A stretch of DNA of 35,229 nt from Planctomycetota bacterium (GTDB lineage: Bacteria > Planctomycetota > Phycisphaerae > WQYP01). Location of the stretch: the NCBI GenBank assembly GCA_021809365.1, contig JAKBAC010000016.1, forward strand, positions 1 to 35,229, written 5' to 3'. A model generated the notes under the pieces. The model made no database searches. It saw only the letters and a program-made list of their open reading frames with translations, and was not told where the DNA came from. Shown here one piece after another: positions 1 through 7,785 of the stretch; the stretch's first letter is position 1, and every line of letters starts with the position of its first letter. Position numbers and translations under genes: made by a program.

Positions 1-37
1 ATGTTCACCGCCCGCACGGCAGATCGAACGATGGCGA

Positions 38-1030
38 TTACTCGAATAAGCGTTGATCTCGCTGATCACATCCATCGCCCATGATCGCTCGTTGTAGGTA
101 ATCTTTGCTTTGGCCACCGAATTTCTCCGTACGCTTCGCGCCGGTTTTGCGCTGTATCTGGAATGTTTCCATTTCATCTCTGGTCGCGCCCGCCAGCGAT
201 TGCCACGCTTCGCCCAACCGCTGGCTGGCCAAGGTTATGTAATCGATTTTCTGCTTTTTAAATAACTGCATGTCGTCATTTTTTTCGATGCCGCAAAAGT
301 AGCGGCCCTCCAGCAATGCGGCCACCAGAAAACTACCGCTGCCGAAGGTATTGTCCAACACCAGATCGCCCGGTCGGCTGTAGGTTCGCACGAGATATTG
401 CCCCAGTGCCACAGGCTTCTGCGTTGGATGCCAAACCGGCCCCTCGCTTTCGGAGGTCTTGAAATAAACCACATCCGTTGGGTAGCGTTCGCCATCGCTC
501 CGGACGCGGGACGGGAGGAAATCCCCGTAGGAGCCAGACAGTTGATTTTTCCGCACGCCCTTGTCATACCGCACACCCACCCCCATTTGGGGAAAGTACG
601 GGGGCTGATGCGGCGAAAAAATACACACGTCCTCATGCTTTCGCAAAGGCTGCCGCTTGGCATTGAGAAAATTTGTCGGCTTGGATTTTTCCCACACCAA
701 CTTGTAACGGAACCATTTTTCGTTGGACATCATCAGCCGTGCGGTAAACAACCCCTGCGATGTAAGCACCACGGCTCCGGACGGCTTAAGGACATGGCGA
801 TAGAGCGCCCATAAATCGGCGAGGTTGATCGGGCTGTCCCACGGGTTTTGCGTGGTGCCATAAGGCAGATCGCACAATATCAGATCAACGCAATGCGCGG
901 GAAACTGCGAAAGAAGTTGCAGGCAATCCCCTTCCAGCAGCGCGTTGGACACGTCCCGCTGGCGGAAATGGTCCCCCATCAGGGAACCGTTCGTTCTCGT
1001 AAGTGCCGCCGCGGGCAAGGCCACCGCCAT
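38..1030 (-). CDS. Beta-class DNA methyltransferase (N6-adenine/N4-cytosine type)
   Basis: Predicted to transfer a methyl group from S-adenosylmethionine to an exocyclic amino group in DNA. The catalytic motif IV DLPY is at residues 54-57 and the SAM-binding motif I DNTFGSGSF is at about 226-234. A conserved HPTQKP stretch at 201-206 precedes motif I. Catalytic motif before SAM motif is the beta-class order. The start at 1030 is supported by AGGAG six bases upstream. No restriction endonuclease or specificity gene is visible nearby, so it appears solitary, as is common for phage-borne methylases. The next gene upstream is a divergently oriented HTH-S24 regulator. The target sequence cannot be read from the protein. 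The family call is firm; the adenine-versus-cytosine choice is open, with adenine the likelier. Confidence 0.88.
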   Translation of the reverse strand: MAVALPAAALTRTNGSLMGDHFRQRDVSNALLEGDCLQLLSQFPAHCVDLILCDLPYGTTQNPWDSPINLADLWALYRHVLKPSGAVVLTSQGLFTARLMMSNEKWFRYKLVWEKSKPTNFLNAKRQPLRKHEDVCIFSPHQPPYFPQMGVGVRYDKGVRKNQLSGSYGDFLPSRVRSDGERYPTDVVYFKTSESEGPVWHPTQKPVALGQYLVRTYSRPGDLVLDNTFGSGSFLVAALLEGRYFCGIEKNDDMQLFKKQKIDYITLASQRLGEAWQSLAGATRDEMETFQIQRKTGAKRTEKFGGQSKDYLQRAIMGDGCDQRDQRLFE

Positions 1031-1519
1031 TGAAGCTCCTAAACAGACTGTATGTTATTATAAACGCAAAGCGACATTCCCGGAACATGTGATCAAGGTG
1101 GCGTGATCAAGGTGGCGTTGCCTAAATAATTTGGTAATCGGTTACGGGCCTGATGGAAAAAGCGAAGGTGTGGGCGTTTCCGCGAAGTGGTGGTTGATAC
1201 TTTGGTGAAGGAGTCTATGGACAGCCGCCGGATGATGGGGCATTGTTCTTCACGCCGCGAACCGCTCGCATTGTCATCCCCGATGTACCCCACCACGTTA
1301 CCCAGCGTGGAAATGACACGGTGAAGACCCACCTGCGGTCTACCTTCTCAACACCGGCGACTGTTGCGCAACACGCGCGGTGAAAGCACACGCGGCTAAA
1401 ATGGGATGGGACGGGGGATTTGGGATTTCAGATTTCAGATTGTGCAACGAGATGGGGCGTCCCGGCATTACGCCCGGATTTATTGCCACGCCCTCTTCGG
1501 GACGTCTGCGGACCAACCA
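1031..1519. other. Intergenic stretch without a convincing gene
   Basis: About 490 bases lie between the methylase start and the promoter of the S24 regulator. It contains a perfect tandem duplication of a 14-bp unit (GTGATCAAGGTGGC at 1089-1102 and 1103-1116) and a low-complexity run around 1415-1440 in which GATTTCAGATTT-type words repeat. A minus-strand reading frame at 1093-1332 has no ribosome-binding site or recognisable domain and I do not call it. Confidence 0.5.
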
Positions 1520-1520
1520 C

Positions 1521-1549
1521 TTGCTTGTTTCGCGAACATCGTGTATGTT
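1521..1549 (+). promoter_or_regulatory. Putative promoter and operator of the S24 regulator
   Basis: A TTGCTT -35 (1521-1526) and a TATGTT -10 (1544-1549) are separated by exactly 17 bases. An inverted repeat AACAT-N5-ATGTT (1535-1549) overlaps the spacer and the -10. A repressor bound there would block polymerase, which fits autoregulation by the downstream HTH-S24 protein. That link is inference. Confidence 0.4.
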
Positions 1550-1581
1550 GGTTGGTTAACAAACGTACTTTAAGGAGAAAA

Positions 1582-2631
1582 ATGATGGAACTGCCTGTTT
1601 CTGGGATCAACGAGGCCCGTAGTCGAGTAACGGCGACGATTCAGACCCTTGCTGATCTGGGAAAATTGATCCGCCAATATCGTCGCGGATTGGAAATGAC
1701 ATTGGATCAGCTCGCCGGTGCCACCGGCATCAGCAAGCCGTACTTATCGAACATTGAAAATGGTCGGCTGGTCGGGCCGCCATCCGCGGAAAAGCTCGGT
1801 CTTATTGAGAATGCGCTGGCGATTCACGCGGGCGAGCTGGTACGGCAAGCCGACTGGCTGCGCACTCCGGAAACGATTCGGCAGTTGGTACCGGGAAGTC
1901 CTTCGGCAATGCTGCCTCGGCACGACAACGGATCGGTGGATCTGGATCGTCTGCTGCGAGATGAAGAATTTTCCGCAGCAGCCAGGCGAACCACCGTTGC
2001 ACAGACGCAGGATCTGTTGAACACCGCTGATCTGTTTCCGGCGCTGGTGAATATTCCGCTGATTAATCGCGTGGCTGCGGGATCACCGACGGAATATACG
2101 GATATGGACTATCCGGCGGGTATCGCCGATGCGTACATACCGGCACCGGCGCAATACTCCCAAGGCTCCGAACCGGATCAACCCGCGCACGGCACGCCGC
2201 CGGACGCGGGGATGTTTGCGTTGCGTGTGGAAGGGGATTCAATGTCACCGCAATATTTGCCGGGGGATATTATTGTGCTATCCACCGTGGACACGCCGAC
2301 GGATGGAGACGATTGCCTGGTGCGTTTGGACGAGCGGGGAAATTTCGCGACCACCTTCAAGCGGATCTATTTTGTGGATGCGGATGGAAAACCGGCGGCG
2401 GAGGGAAGCCATGTTCAACTCCGCCCGTTAAATCCGCGGCATGCGCAAAGGCTGGTGGTGCGGGAACACATCACCGGTTTGTATCCGGCGGTCTGGAAAA
2501 TTACGCCCACGCCCCGGCGCGCAGCCGCGGTTCAACAGGATGCGTGTGGCATGAATGCCGATGCACCCAACAACTCGGCCAAGGCGAGGCGAACGCGCCG
2601 CGGCACCGCGGGACATGCGTCTACGCTGTAG
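1582..2631 (+). CDS. HTH-XRE / peptidase S24 (LexA/CI-like) transcriptional regulator
   Basis: A 349-residue repressor-like protein. An XRE-type helix-turn-helix lies at about residues 24-85 (LDQLAGATGISKPYLSNIENG). The C-terminal S24 domain holds the autocleavage machinery: an Ala-Gly scissile pair at 166-167 (NRVAAGSP), the nucleophile Ser220 in GDSMSP, and the general base Lys260 in TFKRI. In the LexA/CI family this arrangement allows RecA-stimulated self-cleavage and derepression after DNA damage. I chose the start at 1582 because TAAGGAG lies directly upstream. The frame stays open to 1420, but the extra residues look non-coding and would run through the promoter. A methylase is its divergent neighbour, so it may control mobile or phage-like genes. 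Similar 'IPLINxVAAG...TD.DYP' regulators are, from memory, common in planctomycetes. Confidence 0.85.
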   Translation: MMELPVSGINEARSRVTATIQTLADLGKLIRQYRRGLEMTLDQLAGATGISKPYLSNIENGRLVGPPSAEKLGLIENALAIHAGELVRQADWLRTPETIRQLVPGSPSAMLPRHDNGSVDLDRLLRDEEFSAAARRTTVAQTQDLLNTADLFPALVNIPLINRVAAGSPTEYTDMDYPAGIADAYIPAPAQYSQGSEPDQPAHGTPPDAGMFALRVEGDSMSPQYLPGDIIVLSTVDTPTDGDDCLVRLDERGNFATTFKRIYFVDADGKPAAEGSHVQLRPLNPRHAQRLVVREHITGLYPAVWKITPTPRRAAAVQQDACGMNADAPNNSAKARRTRRGTAGHASTL

Positions 2632-2661
2632 AACTTATGCAGCACTGTCGCGGATGTACAA

Positions 2662-3210
2662 TTACCGTGTGGGTTCAATGACCGATTGGGTGCGAACCAG
2701 CACCCGGGCGTTACGCAGCAGGTGAAATCCTTCAATATGCACCGCACGACGATGCAGTTGCGTCACGACGACCGACAGCCCTTCCGTCTGGCCGAGCTCA
2801 TTTTTCCGGTGCGTGACGACGCCATCCTGTTCCTCGGCAATCCGCAACAACTCGGAAATGGAGTTCTCAAAGAGGGTCTCGGTAACATGCTCTTCATTGA
2901 TGGCCAGATAATAGTGGTGGGTTTCACCAAGAGCCATATCGTAAAGTTTATCACCTTTGCAGGGGATGCGTTCCAGCAGGCCGCGATCCGGCAGGGATTT
3001 GTTGGGGAAACAGGCCAGTTCGCAAATGGTATGCGGCCCGGAAAGGGCCAGCATGTGGCCACCGGTATTAAGCAGCCAGATGGTGATATCAAATTCCCCC
3101 ACAGTGCGTGCGCTGCGCGCATCGGCGCAAATCAGCTCCGGATGCAGGGGACGATCATAAACCAGCACGGAGAGGCCCGCACTACGCGGCTTCTTGTGAT
3201 GAACACTCAT
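2662..3210 (-). CDS. Conserved protein of unknown function (DUF2617-like)
   Basis: A 182-residue soluble protein with no signal peptide or membrane segment. The opening (MSVHHKKPR...VYDRPLHPEL), a central GETHHYYLAINEEH stretch and the closing RTQSVIE remind me of short planctomycete proteins annotated as DUF2617. That match is from memory and no function is known for the family. The start at 3210 is preceded by AAAAGGA at a good distance; an in-frame ATG at 3243 has no such site. It converges on the S24 regulator, whose stop is 30 bases away, with no clear terminator between them. Confidence 0.6.
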   Translation of the reverse strand: MSVHHKKPRSAGLSVLVYDRPLHPELICADARSARTVGEFDITIWLLNTGGHMLALSGPHTICELACFPNKSLPDRGLLERIPCKGDKLYDMALGETHHYYLAINEEHVTETLFENSISELLRIAEEQDGVVTHRKNELGQTEGLSVVVTQLHRRAVHIEGFHLLRNARVLVRTQSVIEPTR

Positions 3211-3865
3211 GGTTGATTCCTTTTGGCTTTTCATATTGAACATCTCTTTTCCATTGATGGAAACCTCATGTCTCCATGCGATTTCTTCGTATCATCGGCC
3301 AATCCAATTGTTGCACTGCCGAACTTTGTACTGTTTTTTCACAATCTGTCATTCAATTCCTAAGGGACCGTGCAAAAATAACTTCACACTTTCTGGCTGG
3401 CCCTTTTGGCCGTTGGCTTCGTTGTTCGCTCCTTACAGACCCACTGGCGGGGTATGCGCGTCGCTCACGCCTCGCCAGCGGCCAAAATCCCTGCGCCAAA
3501 AAATATGAATTTATTTTTGCGCAGTCCCTAACGTCTTGTCTCCATTGCCAATCAAATAAATTCCAATGCCACTGGATTTCTAAATCCCGCAGATCGGCGA
3601 ACTTCATTCTTGCAGCATTATCGGCCCTGCGATACACGCAGAGCCTGCTTGCCGCCGATCTCTTTTAGATCAAATACGACAGGCCACCACACTTTGTTTA
3701 CGTTAGTATAACAATTTTCAGTGAATAACGGAAGACTTTTTTTGCAATTTTTTTAATGCCATGTATTGCCATTCCTGACACCCGCAGGCATATTATATAC
3801 GTGAATATGAATTATTCGGCAGCGGTTGCCTTTTATATGCCCCGGTTTTCCAGCATAATACGTGT
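3211..3865. other. Gene-free intergenic region hosting a MITE-like element
   Basis: About 655 bases lie between two divergently transcribed genes. The middle third is the inverted-repeat element described separately. The remainder is AT-richer, particularly 3690-3800, which contains poly-T tracts and probably holds promoters for the flanking genes. I could not single out a convincing -35/-10 pair. Frames within it lack ribosome-binding sites. Confidence 0.5.
3363..3529. repeat. MITE-like inverted-repeat element with nested stems
   Basis: The element is 167 bp long. Its outer 23-bp arms (3363-3385 and 3507-3529) match at 20 of 23 positions as inverted repeats and share AGGGAC and GCAAAAATAA. 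A second stem inside pairs TTTTGGCCGTTGGC (3404-3417) with GCCAGCGGCCAAAA (3474-3487) with one mismatch that can still pair as G-T. TAA stands on both sides of GGGAC...GTCCC (3361-3363 and 3529-3531), which could be a 3-bp target duplication. No transposase is encoded. This is the structure expected of a non-autonomous miniature transposable element or a large REP-like element. Only one full copy lies in the window, so mobility is inferred. Confidence 0.65.
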
Positions 3866-4393
3866 ATGAGCAGATACATCAGCAATGCCCGAATGCAACG
3901 TGTTGACCAACATTGGCAGGCCACAAACGCGGTAATATGCGGAGATGTGACGCTCGGTGCGGATTGCAGCATCTGGTTTGGCGTGACGATTCGGGGGGAT
4001 GTTGCGCCGATTACGCTCGGGGATGCGGTAAATGTTCAGGAGGGCGCGGTATTGCATTGCGATTATGGACAGCCGCTGGTTATTGGAGATCGGGTTACCA
4101 TTGGCCACGGCGCGGTGGTGCATGGTGCCGGCGTTGGCGCAGGAACTCTCATAGGAATGAAAGCCGTGGTGCTTGGTGGCGCGGTGGTCGGTAAGAACTG
4201 CATCGTTGCCGCCGGCGCAGTGGTGTCACCGGGAACGATCATTCCCGATGGGCAGACGGTGATGGGGGTACCGGCGAAGGTGGTGCGTCCGGTGCGGGAA
4301 GCGGAACTTGCCGATATGCGGCACAACAACAGCCATTACATTGAACTGGCGCGGCAACATGCGGAAAATCCCGAAGGAATGTACCACCGGTAG
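3866..4393 (+). CDS. Gamma-class carbonic anhydrase-like hexapeptide-repeat protein
   Basis: A 175-residue left-handed beta-helix protein of the YrdA/PaaY/Cam family. Hexapeptide repeats run from about residue 22 to 135 (for example ICGDVT, VTIRGD, AVVLGG). The three zinc-ligand histidines expected in the trimeric active site are present in VLHCD and in the GHGAVVHG segment. Family members bind zinc or iron and some hydrate CO2; many have no proven activity. No strong Shine-Dalgarno precedes the ATG. The gene ends two bases from the end of the convergent MATE gene. Confidence 0.85.
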   Translation: MSRYISNARMQRVDQHWQATNAVICGDVTLGADCSIWFGVTIRGDVAPITLGDAVNVQEGAVLHCDYGQPLVIGDRVTIGHGAVVHGAGVGAGTLIGMKAVVLGGAVVGKNCIVAAGAVVSPGTIIPDGQTVMGVPAKVVRPVREAELADMRHNNSHYIELARQHAENPEGMYHR

Positions 4394-4395
4394 CA

Positions 4396-5886
4396 TCACA
4401 CCACTTTTTTCTGCCAGTGGCCGCGGGCAAAAACGATGGCATTGAATATGCCGCGGTAATTCAAGTCAATAAAGATGGCCACCCACACGGCCACCAGGTT
4501 TTGATGATGAAATCCGTGCTGTATAAGCCAATACAGGCATAAGGCCAGAACCGCCCAGCGTACCACCAGAATTCCCGAAACGGTGGTGATCATGGGCAGC
4601 ACGGTTTCACCCGCGCCCTTGAGCGCGCCGGAAAGCACAATCGCCAATGCAAACGCCGGCTGGGATAAACCCGCCAATACCAGCGGCCAGAATCCCGCCT
4701 TGATAACCGGTGGCGAATTGACCATTAACGAAAGCATAAAGCCCGGAAAGAAAATCATCGGTAACGCCAGAATCGTCATTGTGACCAGCCCCAGCCGGTT
4801 GGCAATTTTCCCGGCCAGCCGCGCCGCTTCGGGCTTGCCCGCTCCCAAGTATTGCCCTACCAGTGTGGACGCGGCAATTCCAAACCCGAAGCCGGGGAGA
4901 AACGAGATGGATTCAATGCGCAAGACGGCATTATGTGCCGCCAGCAGATAACCATTGGGATCATTTTCCGAATTGATGACAAACACCACAATTAAGAACT
5001 GCCCGCCCCACAACAACATTCCCTCCACCCAACTGGGAATACCGATTTTAAGTACGCGCATTAAAATGTGCGGCACAATTTTCAGATGGCGCAGACGCAA
5101 GTGAATGGGACTTAATCCGCTGAATAAAACCACCCAGGCGGACACGCCCCCGGTGAGATATGCCAGCAGCGTGCCAAACGCATCCCCGCGAATGCCCCAC
5201 GCCGGCAATCCGAACCAACCGTAGGTGAAGGCCCCCGACGCGATCAGATTCACCAGCATGACCGAAAACATAATGGCCATGGGCCGCACGGTGTCACCGG
5301 CACCGCGAATGCAGGCCATCCCGATTTGGGCGGTGGTTTGCAGGCTGATGGTGATGACCATGATCCGCAGATACTGTTGCGCGAATTGCGCGGATAGCCC
5401 GCTAAGTCCGCAGACGCTAATAATGGGCCGGGCGAAAACAAACAGCACGACCGACAGCAGTGTACTGATAATAAACGCGGAACTCACGGAAGTGCCGGCG
5501 ACTCTTTGGGCCATGCGCACACGGCGTGAACCGAATGCCCGGGCCACAATGGCCGTCGCCCCAACTCCCAGCGCCGCGGTCATCAACCCCGCGAACCATT
5601 GCAGATAGGTCATAATTCCCACAGCCGCCGCCGCGGCGGAAATGGTGTTCGCGGTGCCCGGCAGATGCCCGGCGACAACGGTATCCGTAAGCCCGATGAC
5701 CGCATTGAGAACCTGTTCCATAATCGCGGGGCTGGCAAGTTTTAACACCAATGCGGCGGTCGGTTGATGGCCGACAAAATCCAGTCGGCGTCCACGCTTG
5801 GGAGTCATGAGCGGTTCAAGTTCCTGACCGGCCATGCTGGCGGCGTCAGATTCTTCCCATTCCGGATAATCCGTGGTCGATTTCAA
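4396..5886 (-). CDS. MATE family multidrug/cation efflux transporter
   Basis: A 496-residue inner-membrane protein with about twelve hydrophobic segments in two homologous halves. MATE-type features include ASPAIMEQVLNAVIGLTDTVVAGHL in the first helix region and a second-half VGQYLGAGKPEAARLAG loop. MATE proteins export drugs or metabolites using a sodium or proton gradient. A hydrophilic tail of about 40 residues precedes the first helix, slightly longer than usual. The frame opens with TTG at 5886, four bases after the recN stop, so it is probably co-transcribed with recN. An internal ATG, such as the one beginning MTPKRGR, could be the true start. Confidence 0.88.
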   Translation of the reverse strand: MKSTTDYPEWEESDAASMAGQELEPLMTPKRGRRLDFVGHQPTAALVLKLASPAIMEQVLNAVIGLTDTVVAGHLPGTANTISAAAAAVGIMTYLQWFAGLMTAALGVGATAIVARAFGSRRVRMAQRVAGTSVSSAFIISTLLSVVLFVFARPIISVCGLSGLSAQFAQQYLRIMVITISLQTTAQIGMACIRGAGDTVRPMAIMFSVMLVNLIASGAFTYGWFGLPAWGIRGDAFGTLLAYLTGGVSAWVVLFSGLSPIHLRLRHLKIVPHILMRVLKIGIPSWVEGMLLWGGQFLIVVFVINSENDPNGYLLAAHNAVLRIESISFLPGFGFGIAASTLVGQYLGAGKPEAARLAGKIANRLGLVTMTILALPMIFFPGFMLSLMVNSPPVIKAGFWPLVLAGLSQPAFALAIVLSGALKGAGETVLPMITTVSGILVVRWAVLALCLYWLIQHGFHHQNLVAVWVAIFIDLNYRGIFNAIVFARGHWQKKVV

Positions 5887-5890
5887 AGTC

Positions 5891-7705
5891 TTACACCGCG
5901 CGTTTCTTGGAATGACATGACGCCGCTTTCAATTTGACGCGCGGTTCCCTTATCTTCGCCGCGGGGGCCGCCGTCCGGCTGTCTTTGATTGTCGCGGTGG
6001 CCAGCGTCAGGAGTTCCTCCGCCTGTGCCAATGAGGTCGGCGTGATATTTTTCCCGGTGATCATTTCCGCGAGTTCCGCGATCCGCTCCTGTCCGGCCAG
6101 GGGGCTGACCGATGTGAAACTTTCCCCATCGCGCACGATTTTACGGATGGTAATATGCCGATCGGCGTAGGCCGCGATCTGCGGCAAATGCGTGATGCAC
6201 AGCACCTGATGACGCCGGGCGATGTCGCGCAATTTTTCACCGATAATCGTTCCCATGCGCCCGCCGACATTGGCGTCAATTTCATCAAACACCAGCACGC
6301 TCACGCGATCGCCGGCCGCAAGGATGGATTTTACCGCCAGCATCACGCGTGAGAGTTCGCCGCCGCTGGCAATCTTACGCAGTGGCCGCGCCGGCTGCCC
6401 CGGGTTGGGAGCCAGCATGAATTCCACCGATTCCAAACCGCTCGGCGAACCAAATGGATCAACGCCCGCATTGTCCACAACCGGCGGTACCGATGCGGGA
6501 AAAAATTCAATGTGGAACTGCGCATCTTTCATGCCCAGATCAGCCAATTGCGCATGCACCCCGGGCATGACCATCTCCGCGGCCTTTCGCCGCCCCTGGG
6601 AAAGTTGCGCACCGAGCTTGGACAATTCCTTTTCCAATGACGCGATGTGCGCGGCGCATTGGGTGGAATTCTGATCCGCCGATTTTAATTCCGTCAGTTG
6701 TCCCTTTATTTGTTCACGGTATTGCAGCAAGTCATCCAGCGTTCCGCCATGGCCGCAGTATTTGCTGATCAGCCGATTGAGCGTATTGAGGCGATCCGTC
6801 ACCGCAGACAATTCTTCGGGATCCAGTTCGAGCCGATCCAATGTGCGGCGCAGCGTGAATGCCGCGTCATCCAGGGCGATGGTGGAATCCTTGACTTGTC
6901 CGGAGATCGTGTTGAAATCCGGATTTAATTCCGCCGCCTCCAGCAGCACCGCGGTAACGGTTTTTAACCGGCCGATAATGGCGGCATCGTCTTCATAAAG
7001 CGCTTCATACGCGCTGCCGGCGAGACGCTTGATTTTTTCGATATTGCTCAAGAGTCGATGGCGCGATTCAAGTTCTTCCAATTCTCCGGCGCGCGGGTTG
7101 GCATCTTCAATTTCTTTGAATTGAAATTCGTAAAGTTCGATCTGTTGGCGGCGCAACGTCTGGGACGCGGCCAGTTCCCGGGATTGCCGAATCAATTCCT
7201 GCCGTTGCTGGTAAACGTCGCGAAATTCCTGTCCGATGGCCCCCAGATGCCCCGCGTCATCCAGCAATGCCAATTGATTAGCGGGCTTAAGCAGATATTG
7301 CGCATCATGCTGCCCATGAATATCCACCAGTGTTTCCGCGATGTTTTTAAGCATGGCCCCGGTCAGCGGCTGGCCGTTGAGTGACGCGGAGGTGCGCCCC
7401 GATTCATGGAGCCGCCGCACCAGAATAATTTCCGGTTCATCGGCCAGGGGCAGGTCGGTAATTTCAGCGAGGCGGCGGCGCATGGTTGGATTGTGAATGG
7501 CAAATACACCGGTGATGCGGGCCTCCACCGCGCCCGCCCGCAGCATATTCTGCCCGGATCGCAAAGCCAGCAGGAGTTCCAACGCGCCCAATACCAGGGA
7601 CTTGCCGGCACCCGTCTGACCGGTAAAGCAATTGAGTCCCGCGTCCAATTCAACCGCCGCATCGGCGATGACGGCCAGGTTGGAAATATGCAGTTCACGC
7701 AGCAT
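5891..7705 (-). CDS. recN: DNA repair protein RecN
   Basis: A 604-residue SMC-like ATPase that acts in recombinational repair of double-strand breaks. The N-terminal ATPase half has Walker A GQTGAGKS at residues 29-36. A long central coiled-coil region follows. The C-terminal half has the ABC signature ASGGELSRV and Walker B VLVFDEIDANVGG. The start at 7705 (MLRELHISNLAVI) matches the family; the open frame to 7762 looks non-coding. A basic tail of about 30 residues extends beyond the usual end. The first 275 bp of the locus, including 78 bp upstream of the start, is repeated at 9893-10167 on the far side of an inserted gene. This copy may therefore have been rebuilt by, or separated from its original promoter by, the insertion. 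Confidence 0.95.
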   Translation of the reverse strand: MLRELHISNLAVIADAAVELDAGLNCFTGQTGAGKSLVLGALELLLALRSGQNMLRAGAVEARITGVFAIHNPTMRRRLAEITDLPLADEPEIILVRRLHESGRTSASLNGQPLTGAMLKNIAETLVDIHGQHDAQYLLKPANQLALLDDAGHLGAIGQEFRDVYQQRQELIRQSRELAASQTLRRQQIELYEFQFKEIEDANPRAGELEELESRHRLLSNIEKIKRLAGSAYEALYEDDAAIIGRLKTVTAVLLEAAELNPDFNTISGQVKDSTIALDDAAFTLRRTLDRLELDPEELSAVTDRLNTLNRLISKYCGHGGTLDDLLQYREQIKGQLTELKSADQNSTQCAAHIASLEKELSKLGAQLSQGRRKAAEMVMPGVHAQLADLGMKDAQFHIEFFPASVPPVVDNAGVDPFGSPSGLESVEFMLAPNPGQPARPLRKIASGGELSRVMLAVKSILAAGDRVSVLVFDEIDANVGGRMGTIIGEKLRDIARRHQVLCITHLPQIAAYADRHITIRKIVRDGESFTSVSPLAGQERIAELAEMITGKNITPTSLAQAEELLTLATATIKDSRTAAPAAKIREPRVKLKAASCHSKKRAV

Positions 7706-7783
7706 GGTGGACCATAGACCTCTGACAAACACCGGCGGGTATTCTAACCGGAGAAGCATCAAGAGTGGATGTGTAGACGCGGT
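7509..7783. repeat. Direct repeat copy A (5' end of intact recN)
   Basis: This 275-bp segment covers the first 197 bp of intact recN plus 78 bp upstream. It matches 9893-10167 at 270 of 275 positions with no gaps. Its outer edge lies two bases from the stop codon of the inserted AlbA_2 gene. Confidence 0.95.
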
Positions 7784-7785
7784 GG

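Noticed and set aside
1093..1332. Minus-strand 79-codon frame upstream of the methylase
   Set aside because: It has no ribosome-binding site and no recognisable domain, and its 3' end runs into the tandem 14-bp duplication. More likely non-coding.
3353..3637. 94-codon frame covering the MITE-like element
   Set aside because: Most of its sequence is the inverted-repeat element itself and it has no start signal. The structure is explained better as a repeat.
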